DNA of 64,000 nt, taken from Glandiceps talaboti (Eukaryota > Hemichordata > Enteropneusta > Spengelidae). A model generated the notes under the pieces. The model had not been told where the DNA came from. It did no database searches and saw only the letters and a list, made by a program, of their open reading frames with translations. Below, one piece after another: positions 55,014 through 64,000 of the stretch (position 1 is its first letter; every line of letters begins with the position of its first letter). The stretch covers positions 11,125,410 to 11,189,409 of the forward strand of contig NC_135556.1 of assembly GCF_964340395.1 (NCBI RefSeq), in the 5' to 3' direction. The position numbers and the translations under genes were made by a program.

Positions 55014-58000
55014 GGTTATACTGTATCATCTGATCAATCAGCCATCGAAGACATCACAACCAATAGATTTCTACCCGATCAAATGTACTAATAGAACTCA
55101 TTTAATCGTTAGTCCAAGCTTCAGTTGTGTATTGCTAACCTGATAGCGTTTTGTCAACTCTAAGGCTTGGCACAGTTTTTGTAACTTTAATTTGAGTGAA
55201 GTTATGTTGTGACCATCCAGATTCCAAATGTGACGAGACAATAAACAAAAATTTTTTCAAACATCTAAACTAATTGTGGTTATATTTCAGGTAAGGTCAC
55301 TTGGAACATCAGGTGGGCCTACAATTGTGCACCCAATGGTACAAAGTCAACAAACGCATGCGCAATATAAGATGGAAGAAACAAAAGAAATTATTGACAA
55401 TGCACAAGTTAACGAGTTAATTCCAGTAATGTCTGCGGACAAAACCCCTGATTCAGAACTGGATCCAACACGGACAGTCGTGGAAATGGTAGCAAGAGGG
55501 GATGACGTAAATGTTGTTGATGATGATGACGACGACATTGATGACGATGTCTGGGATGAGTTCGATGAAACACTAGACACGTCAAATCCAACGAATATCG
55601 AAAAAAGTGTTGTAAGACTGCTACAGGACCCCGAAGATGTACACCTGTACGACACACTACACGTTGTCATAGAAACACGTGATGTAAATAACAAACCACG
55701 AACTCACGGTTCCGATTTCTGGTATGCTATTATGTATAATGAGTTACAGAAAACACGAATCGCGGGACGTGTCTTAGATCACCACAACGGTACATATAGT
55801 GTATACTTTTACGCTACGTGGACCGGCTATGCTTTCATAGACATTACCTTGGTTCATATCGGAAAGGCCACGCAATGGTTACGTGAAGTGTACTGGCCCA
55901 AAGAAAATAAAATTTTCTGGACTGGTCATTTCCGAGAAGAAGAACGAATGGAGCAGACTCATTGTGTACAGAGCGAAGATAGTACAACATCAGACGGGAT
56001 GTGTTACTATGGAAACCCGTCCGCACTGGGAAGCACATCATTTGTATGTCGTCAACCTCCAACTCTGCCGTGCCATGCTCTTTACTCTACCGATGTCAAT
56101 TTTACATCTATGGTTGAAAGTGCAAAAGATCTGGTGAAAGGGAAAGAAGATTGGTTTTCAAGGTAGTACGCATTTATGTAGGGAGCCTTCAGTAATTACG
56201 TATACAAGGGGAGGTCCAGGGAATTCAGGTCAGAATATGACCATCCTCGATTCCTGCGAGCAAAAAAGCGGCCCACCCTCAATTTCCTTTCTCTAAATCT
56301 AGACTCATTGGGATGTAGAACTGGTGACAGTGATGGGATGCTAAAATCACAAAATAAAGCAAAGTTAGACAATACAATGAGTCAAAGTAAAATGTTACTC
56401 TCCCCTAATGACATATCCTAAAATATGGCCCTCCCCCGTAAAAAGTGGCCCTCCCCCTTGTAAATTAATACTGAAGGCACCCTCAAAGCATATTCAAGGA
56501 CACGTATTTAGTAGCGGTAGGTAGTTCATCACCAAGCGGCACGAAAGCACGCCCTCGTGCGGTCGAAGATGATTCAGCGCTACATTCGTCTTTGTCGACA
56601 GCTTTATTTACATTAGATTTTGAACAATATACTTGTTGAGCAGTGGGACCGATTCATTGTCATCAAACTATAAATATCACAGCTTATCAGTTAGTATTCT
56701 TGCCAGTAAAGATGAACACTTCATATTACCCAAATTTTTTCGCGTAAATTTCTACGTCGACGACCATGAACTATGCGTTCTTGATTATGACATTGTCTAT
56801 CAAAGCATAGACCCTACACCAGTCTATGATCAAAGTGGGGTCTATGATCAAAGTGACCAGTTTATGTTAGAGACATTTCATGTCATTGATAATATTTTCA
56901 CTATTTTTCTTCTCAGTTCCTCTGTGATGGTTGAGTCCCGTGACGTTGTAATTGTCAAGGTCAAAGGTAAATACTGATAGGTAATTTGATATTTGTTTCA
57001 AGAAACTCACGAAAGATAAAACAAGAAAACATGACTTAGGAGGACACACGAGAAAGAAGAAGAGACAAATAAACTTATATGAACGCATTAATAGAAAATT
57101 TACTCTGACAATATTCCCTCCAAATGTAAATTTGCATTTCCTTACGTATGTTTAAAATACCTTTCGCTCACAGCCTTGAAAAGCCTGGTGTAAAATGGTT
57201 CATTCTGCGTAAAAAGGCATGTCCCTATCAAGCTGATTAAAATCTGGTGTCACAGTAGGAATATTCCCCGGGGAATGTTCTCGATTCCTTTTATTTACCT
57301 TTTATTTCCTAAGAATGCTGTCAGTTGTTTTCGATTTTGCCATTCCCCGGGAGTGACAGCCTTTCCAAACGAAAAGAAAGAGGAAGTATACAAAGGAAAC
57401 AGAAGTAAATACAGCGATCAAGCCGTATGCCCATATCAGATTTTAATCGGATTGGTTTTCTGTCGAACACTACTTTCTCAAAAAGAGACTGATACGATAC
57501 AAAGTGTCTCATTCAAATTTTTCAACATTTGATGTTAACGTGAAGGCAACAGTTCGGGCATTTATTTCAAGTATATTTGAACAAACTGTAGAATACTTTT
57601 CTCTCATCCCAAAAGTAATATTTAGCGATATCGGCATAGCTAATAAATATTGACAATCATCCATTTCTTTCTCTACAGACATCAAAAGAACGGACCACGG
57701 GTTGGAACGCCCAAAGTGTAACGAAGTTGCGCCGCAGAGTGGTCGACAATTTCCTGGTTACTGGATGGACAGTCAGTGGACTTCATTGCTTTGTGATGTA
57801 CAATCATGGCAGAAAACACCCCTCAATACCATACGAGGTTGTCTACAAAACAAACAAATTTACCTTCTCGGTGATTCAATGAAGCAATTTTATGAAGCCC
57901 TCTTAGAATTGGCTGGTTTGTTAAATTCACGGTCTCACAGACCCACGCATCATGATAACGTTCTTACAGACAAGACCAACTTCACTCTGTTCTCACCGCC

Positions 58001-58463
58001 ATGGCCAACTGAAAGCTTGCCGGTTAAAGTCAGCGATACCAAATATGAAACTGGCGTCATTGATGAGTTGGATGACGTAGCATGCAATTATGTCATCATC
58101 ATTAGCTCTTACACGTACTTTCTGCAGTGGCCACTTAAAAACTATGAAGCTAGGATGAAACTGATCAAGGAGGCATTACTTCGCCTGAGAGGGCGCTGTC
58201 CCAATACGGCCATCGTGATTAAGGGAACTAAACCAAATGAACACTTTGAGCCACTGTCGCATGTATTTAAAAGTGATTATATTTTATTTGAAATGAACAA
58301 TTTGTTAAAGAAAATGTTCCAGGACAGTGGATTTTACTTTTTGGACGTTTGGGACATGAATCTGAGCTACCCTGCTCCACATAGAGCTGCCATGCCAGTA
58401 CCACTAATTCGCCAAGAAGTTGCTATATTCCTGTCATACATGTGTCCGGTTACATTAAGTTAG
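54201..58463 (+). CDS. NXPE family protein B, PC-esterase signature degenerate
   Basis: Four exons: 54201-54284, 55291-56162, 56917-56966 and 57679-58463, phases 0, 2 and 1 exactly as in NXPE A, 596 residues. Exon 1 gives a basic cytosolic stub and a type II anchor (YVFIAVSIVLLLYL). Exon 2 starts with a longer, acidic linker (DDDDDIDDDVWDEFDE) before the neurexophilin-like domain (WYAIMYN, DHHNGTYSVYFYATWTG). The exon 4 nucleophile motif is GDSMKQF (Ser about 402), lacking the Arg seen in A. The C-terminal motif is WDMNLSYPAPHRAAMP, in which the position of A's catalytic His is Ala; a His two or three residues earlier is the only candidate substitute. It may be a pseudoenzyme or have altered chemistry. 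It arose by tandem duplication with NXPE A. Confidence 0.85.
54736..54845. mobile_element. Hairpin MITE in NXPE B intron 1
   Basis: Central arms GGGTTTCGACACGTCTT and AAGACGTGTCGAAACCC are exact complements around CAGTGGGAG. Outer blocks GGATTTGTACGCTG / CAGCGTATAAATC and ATCTGTATTA / TTAATATCTGTAT extend the palindrome. Confidence 0.7.
54931..55009. repeat. (CA)n microsatellite, NXPE B intron 1
   Basis: About 39 CA units, nearly uninterrupted. Confidence 0.97.
56181..56482. mobile_element. Inverted-repeat MITE in NXPE B intron 2
   Basis: Left tip GGGAGCCTTCAGTAATTA and right tip (reverse complement) GGGTGCCTTCAGTATTAATT, followed by CAAGGGGGAGG-type blocks on both arms. It starts 18 bases after the exon 2 donor. 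Confidence 0.65.
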
Positions 58464-60600
58464 TACGTAACGAACTGTACAGGATATAATTATGTGTGAA
58501 TATATCATGGTATGCAACAGTTGTTCTTCAGTGGGCACAGCTGTTGTTGAGACGGTGCCTACAGACTGTCAGAGTTTCACCTGTCTATTGACTGACTGTG
58601 AGTCGTACTCCCTCTGTCGTGTAATGTATGTATATGAGAACGAGCGTACAGGAATCACAGATTCAGCCTGTAGACGGCCGGGCTACCAAAACTCATGATG
58701 TTACGAAGATGTCAGACCGGTTACAGATCGTTACACTGTACTTATAGAAATACGAAGTTGAACAAAAATACCCTGCGTATTTTAAGGGAAACGTGTATGA
58801 TTAATACATACTATTAAATCCTTGAGGATATGATTGGCTGGGTCGAGCTCTATTTTGATCATGTTGAATGGCATAGTTGAGTTAGTATCATTACTGTTCA
58901 AAGCTCAAATAATTTGATCGGGTAGGTCTATATTTTCAGTAGGCACAAATCATGTATCAAAATGTTAGTTCTATTAAATAGATCTTAATGTCGGCCCTTT
59001 CGTCACGCCATATTCAAGTTACCATTCAGTGGCTCTGCTGTTTAATACGACCATACAGAAACCACACAAAAACTGTAAGCTTACATGCTACACTTCAAGA
59101 AAGCAAGATCTAATGAACACGTACAGTTTCTTGCAACATTTTGTCCAAATATAATGAGCGCGACACCACCATGTAGACATCATGGGTAGAATCAAACAGA
59201 GCCGATGAACGGTAACTGTGAAATTGGGTTTAGAAGAATGAGTAGTCGAATGAAACAGGAAGCAGAGTAATCGAATGTCGAACTGTACAATAGAATACAG
59301 AATTAAACATGGAAAATAGAATACAAAATTAAAAAATGGAAAGTTGAGTTGTAAAATTTCATTCAGAAATGAAAGTTCAGTTGTTTAATTGCATTCAGTT
59401 TTGGAATGACGAATTGTAAAATGGAATATAGAACAGAAAAATAGATATTTGAGTTGTAAAATTGAAATAAGAATAGCAAAATGAGGAGTTGTAATTTTGT
59501 CATGGATTGGACACCATATGGAAACAGCCTAAGTATAAAATGTGCGCTTCGGAAAGCTACCGACATTGACAGGGCTGGGTGGGCATTATGTACTCGGCGG
59601 AACGTGCATGTAAATATTGTTTACCCTATTGTCACGGACGAAGGACAATTGCAAACAGTTGCTGGAGACTGCATCTAAGGTGGGGGGGGGGGGGGGGGCT
59701 TGGCTTTACCTTGTCTTTAATTTTGATACATGTTTCCGTTTTCTGTATACTCTGGCATCAACACATTTTTTTGACTGTTTTCTATTTATACGCAACTAGT
59801 TTGTCAAACTTCCATACATAGCTGGAAATATTTTGTTCAATAAGGTGTTTAGAAACCTGCAGATTTGAGTTTTGGCGAGAACATTTTTCTCCTTTTTTGT
59901 ATAAAATAGCAAAACCTTTTTTTTACGTAGTACTATTATTTAATTGTTTATTTCCCCTTATTACCATTCTGAGAACAGGACAACCCCATATATATCTTTG
60001 TACAATGTTTTTTTTTTTTAAAACCCTCAATCATTGATATTTTGTTCGGCGTCCATAAATATTGCGTTGTGTTGGATTTACTGGCGTCGGAATACGGTTT
60101 GTTGTTTCTGCACATAACTTGTCATTAGTTGTTCAAGAGTAGCGAGAATAGAACAGTCGGAGACTAAAATACTATTACTTCCATATCCTACCGCAAGAGG
60201 GCGCACCAACCACGCCCCGCTTTCCTGTCATACACATCGTAGCAGTCTTTACCGTACGAATTGCTTATTCTTGTACCAATTGATTTCAAAGTTGGGATTT
60301 TCGAAGAAATAAAAAAATGTTCTCAACAATATTGCTCCACACATATTTTATATGCATAAACATTGGGGTCATTTTGGCTGATAACGCCAATATGGAAAAG
60401 TTCCGTTCTATGCATGTAATGTAATTTCTGAAAAGCGTGTCTAGTCTTCAAGATCAGCCCACACATCACACACTTTAGAAGACTCAAACTCACAGGTCAA
60501 ATAATAAACATACAACGCAACAACATTTTATATATATGAAATATTGAATATTAATTCTTTTTATTTATTGAAATAAAACACTGGTGTCAAGGCAAGGTAT
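58464..60600. other. Intergenic, downstream of NXPE B
   Basis: No gene. A degenerate AT-rich repetition (variants of AATAGAATACAGAATTAAA and GAGTTGTAAAATTG) spans about 59265-59480, and a poly-G run lies at 59681-59698. It probably contains the NXPE B 3' UTR. Confidence 0.45.
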
Positions 60601-62535
60601 ACTTTTACATGGAAAGGAATTCCATAGCAGCTTTCTCTTTGAAATAAAATAAAATAAAACACTGACCAAAAAAGAAAATACATAAGTAATGGCATATGAG
60701 TGGTAAGCTAGTCCAGAAAACATACAAATTATACTATACAAAAAATTTGGGAAGTAGTTTCACCCCCAAAAAATTCCCATCAAATTATAGATTAAATGAA
60801 CATACTTATATATGTGTATTGAAATATTGAAAAAAGATAAAATCATAATTATGAAAATATGATAAAGTTTCATAGTAAGGGAAATTGTTACATCAGAACA
60901 GAATTATCTTTTTGCCATGCAGATAACTATATGATGCATATGGTTTGCCGAATGATAAATTTATGGTTGTTGGTATACATAGTTACAAATAAGCTATCAA
61001 TAGTACATGGTCCTGTGATAAGTAAGTTGTTACTATGGGGTAAATTGCTGTTGCTATGGGTTGAAGTATCGTTGCCATGCAGCAAACTATTGTTACTATG
61101 GGGTAAATTATCATGTACATGCAACACACACATATCTCACTTTATACCGTGGATATTTCTCGTTACGTTAGCTTACCACTCTCAAATATATATATATTTA
61201 TCAATTTTTGCCAAAAATACTGACTTCTGAGAGTAAAAATGGCTCATTTTGCTTTTGGGTAATGAAGGTCTTCTGAAAAAAATGAAATAAAAACAAATAT
61301 TTCAAAGTAAAGATTGTACGTTTCTGATGTTGAATCTGCATCTCAAAGACAACAAAATACATAATTATTCGTGTTTTATACAAATTTCTGAAAGATGATC
61401 AACAGGATTGAATTTGAGACAATCTCTGGGATGACGACAGGCATTTGTTGTCTTAGAGACGGAATAAACATCAGAAGTAAAAAAGCTGCCGAGACATTTC
61501 TACACAAATAATAGATATTTTTCATACATGTGACACTTCATGCACATATAATACTATTTACAGGGAAAAAAAAACCAGCCACCGTTGGTTGTTACTTCAA
61601 TTTTCAGACGTTTTTACACCAAAGTAAGATTTTTTAGTAAAGAGGGGACTTCTACAGTTCCTTGCCCAGTTTAAACTCATTTTATTGGGAAATATAGAAA
61701 AATATACAATTGATTATCGTAAAAAAGCAATTTCAATCAAAAGAAATTGCTTCTTGTGTCTGGAACCACTGATGTATTTTAACAAAAATTCAATAACCAC
61801 ATTGAAAATCCCTAACCCTAAATACATGTACAGGGAGAATACTGAACAAATTTCACATTGAAACTGAGGAGGGGGTAAAATTCCCTTCTACTCCCATAGA
61901 ATATATTATAAAATAGATAGTTATGTATAAAATGATGAAAACTTTTCACGACCTGATCCTATTTTTCTTATGAAAATATGAACATTTCTGGTAAATATTC
62001 TGTACAAAAAAAGTGCACCAGAGTGTATACAGACCATTAGAAAAATGACTCACCACAGAAATGAACTGTATTCAACAAATCAAGGCATTTTGAAATTTGG
62101 TTATTGCTGAGTAGATTTTACATATTTATTGACTGAGTGGCACTCTGATTAGTTTCAATATCAAATTATATTGGCAGTTGAAAAAAAAATATTTAGGGCA
62201 AGTTTTTTATGTATTTTAATTTTGATAATCAAACCTTCATCAGTCTGTTTACTTGTTAATTTTTAATCCTATAATGGAAAGAACCTAACCATATAAATTA
62301 TCTAGTAGTCTGTGGTTTGGATTTTTAATCTGAGCTCTGGTGTGCTTCATTTAAAAAGTCTCATAAGGCAAGGGTGTTTTTTTTTTTCAAGTGTCTGTTA
62401 CCACTAAACTCGTCATCTCTTGCTGATGGCTAATTCATTAGTAACAGCCACTGTGAAAAAATACACCTAAAATTCCGGAGCACAAAATTACAAAAAACTT
62501 GACCTTTATAAAACGTCAAAAATCACTTCTTTGTT
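60601..62535 (-). other. Intergenic and probable 3' UTR of the cadherin gene
   Basis: AT-rich, no coding signal. TTTATT on the plus strand near 61680 would be a minus-strand AATAAA, a candidate polyadenylation signal about 850 bases after the stop. A short tandem motif (GTTACTATGGGGTAAATT) recurs two to three times at 61026-61110. Confidence 0.35.
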
Positions 62536-64000
62536 TTAAACATATTCTTCCAAGTTAAGGTTAGGGTCTGCTTCTAGCTTCATAGTAATATTAGCATCCT
62601 GCAACAATGCAATGTCTTTGAACACACCAACAAGGTTTTCGAAACTTGGCCCCCAATTTAATAAATAATCCCAACTAAAATGTCCGTTGGGAGGTTTGAC
62701 GGCCACATGTGGAAATTCATCCCCTGACATCGGCAATGTGCTGAGCGATCCATCGCCTGAGTCTATGCCCACATAATTATAAATACGGCTTGTGTCTGGT
62801 AAATCTGTATCGTCTTCATTCACCTCTGCCAGTTTTGAAAATATCATTTTGCTGGGATCAAATTCTGTAAATTTCAATTTCTCCCGATCAACTTCAAATT
62901 CAGAACATGTAAATGAATCATTGCTTTCGTCTGTTGATGACTCCGGGGGTTCAAGAAGATTTTCTTGATTCGGGAACGGTACTCTACGCCCCCTAGGATG
63001 GTCACTACTTGACGTAGAGAAACCGTCTTCTAGTGTGCTGGGCAAACTACCAGCATGTTCATTTGGCCTTGAGGAGTTCAACATGGCCACTTCTTCAACC
63101 GACAGCCCTACTGGCTGCTCAGAGTCTAAGTCTGTACCTACAGTAAGTGGACTTTTCAGTCGACTACTAGGTCTACTGTTTGGAAGGTGTCCATTTGGAC
63201 TTTTAGTCCTTCTAGAAGCTTCACTTGCAGTGCTCACATTGCTTCTAAAGCCTGGCTCACTGCGTAGCTCGCTGTGATTAATGCTTTGATCTGAGTTTGT
63301 TCTACTGTGTGATAATTCTTTTATGGGTGACGTCCGACTAAACATATTGAGATGTGAATGCGGTGATTGCCCGCGTAGTGGATTTGGACTTTGCCTTGAG
63401 GTATGATGCAAGGGACTCTGTCTTGCCCCAGGTGTGTACAACGGAGCCAACGGACTCTGCCTTGCTTGTGCAAAATGACTGGGACTCATACGATGTTTAT
63501 GAATGTTTCTGTTGTACTGTTGTCTACCATCCCTGTAGCCTCTGTAGTGATATGTTACATCAATGTCTGACGGGGCAATACTGCTGGCATTTTCCAAATC
63601 ATAATGTTCAACTTCTTCCATTTGTAATCCAGGTGTTATAATTTCTCCTTCAGTTATCGTTGTATCAGCATCCAAATTAATATTCCTCTTCTTCTGTTCA
63701 TTTTCAATAATATCGGGTTGCTTTCCAAGAATTCCGAGTCTGGCTTTCTCACTATTTGTTGGGGAGTTACTTTTCAAGTTTTCTCCAGTGAATGCTTCGT
63801 TCACTTCCCCAACACCATCCAGGTCGACTACAGCTTGATCTTTTGTTTTATCCTCAGGCTTACGCTTTCTGCGTTTACGCACATATACAAGGCAGATCAC
63901 AACGAAGAGTATAACAACGAGAGCTAAGACAATGAACACAATTATCAGAGTAATATTTGTATCACCACCACCACCACCACCTACAAGTGGCGAGCATACA
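62536..64000 (-). CDS. Fat/Dachsous-class cadherin, transmembrane and cytoplasmic tail (3' exon, partial)
   Basis: The frame stays open to the window edge, so the 5' part lies outside; 487 codons are visible plus the stop at 62536-62538. A short extracellular stub with six Gly codons and NIT is followed by one membrane span (LIIVFIVLALVVILFVVICL, about residues 16-38), a basic stop-transfer (RKRRKRK) and a roughly 440-residue tail. Tail motifs YDLENASSIAPSDIDVTYHY (middle) and SWDYLLNWGPSFENLVGVF near the C-terminus resemble conserved stretches of Dachsous-type cadherins, which act in planar polarity and Hippo growth control. The Ser/Pro-rich middle (RQSPLAP, SRTSPIKE) looks disordered. Dachsous is preferred over Fat from memory of these motifs, and the cadherin repeats that would settle it are not in view. 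Confidence 0.65.
   Translation of the reverse strand, partial: VCSPLVGGGGGGDTNITLIIVFIVLALVVILFVVICLVYVRKRRKRKPEDKTKDQAVVDLDGVGEVNEAFTGENLKSNSPTNSEKARLGILGKQPDIIENEQKKRNINLDADTTITEGEIITPGLQMEEVEHYDLENASSIAPSDIDVTYHYRGYRDGRQQYNRNIHKHRMSPSHFAQARQSPLAPLYTPGARQSPLHHTSRQSPNPLRGQSPHSHLNMFSRTSPIKELSHSRTNSDQSINHSELRSEPGFRSNVSTASEASRRTKSPNGHLPNSRPSSRLKSPLTVGTDLDSEQPVGLSVEEVAMLNSSRPNEHAGSLPSTLEDGFSTSSSDHPRGRRVPFPNQENLLEPPESSTDESNDSFTCSEFEVDREKLKFTEFDPSKMIFSKLAEVNEDDTDLPDTSRIYNYVGIDSGDGSLSTLPMSGDEFPHVAVKPPNGHFSWDYLLNWGPSFENLVGVFKDIALLQDANITMKLEADPNLNLEEYV

Noticed and set aside
58492-58698. 68-codon open frame just after NXPE B
   Set aside because: Most likely 3' UTR. The Cys and Ser content gave no recognisable motif.

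Overview
The window is an AT-rich stretch of a metazoan genome. Its genes are split by GT-AG introns, and it carries abundant microsatellites and dozens of palindromic transposon remnants. The gene families present (TRIM-NHL proteins with RING, B-box, filamin and NHL domains; secreted sphingomyelinase-like enzymes; NXPE proteins; a Fat/Dachsous-class cadherin tail) suit a marine invertebrate, most likely a deuterostome such as a hemichordate or cephalochordate. The species cannot be fixed from the sequence alone.

Layout. Positions 1-20145 hold almost no recognisable coding sequence. There is one candidate minus-strand exon near 10.1 kb and a CpG-richer, TATA-bearing stretch near 18 kb. The rest is intergenic or intronic DNA with a 2.4-kb long-inverted-repeat element, several hairpin MITEs, two minisatellites and diverged dispersed repeats. 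Positions 20146-38965 are a direct tandem segmental duplication. Unit A (20146-28218) and unit B (28217-38965) each carry one intronless TRIM-NHL gene. The units differ by clean insertions: a tRNA-type SINE in A, and four transposon insertions in B, each with an empty site in A. These date the insertions after the duplication.

Positions 39419-47381 form one six-exon plus-strand gene. It encodes a secreted, probably GPI-anchored protein with two tandem sphingomyelinase-like catalytic modules. Its introns are packed with repeats, including a 5'-truncated Penelope-like retroelement that fills intron 2 and carries a hammerhead-ribozyme-like motif. Positions 50321-52956 and 54201-58463 are two tandem plus-strand NXPE genes with the same four-exon layout and phases. 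The second has lost the PC-esterase signature residues. The window ends at 62536-64000 with the 3' coding exon of a minus-strand cadherin (transmembrane segment plus cytoplasmic tail), probably Dachsous-like, truncated by the window edge.

How the genes relate. The two TRIMs, the two NXPEs and the two sphingomyelinase modules are all local duplications, so the locus appears to grow by tandem copying. The SMase and NXPE products enter the secretory pathway (one cell-surface or extracellular, the others Golgi/type II). The cadherin is a plasma-membrane protein and the TRIMs are cytosolic ubiquitin-ligase candidates. I see no evidence that they form one pathway.
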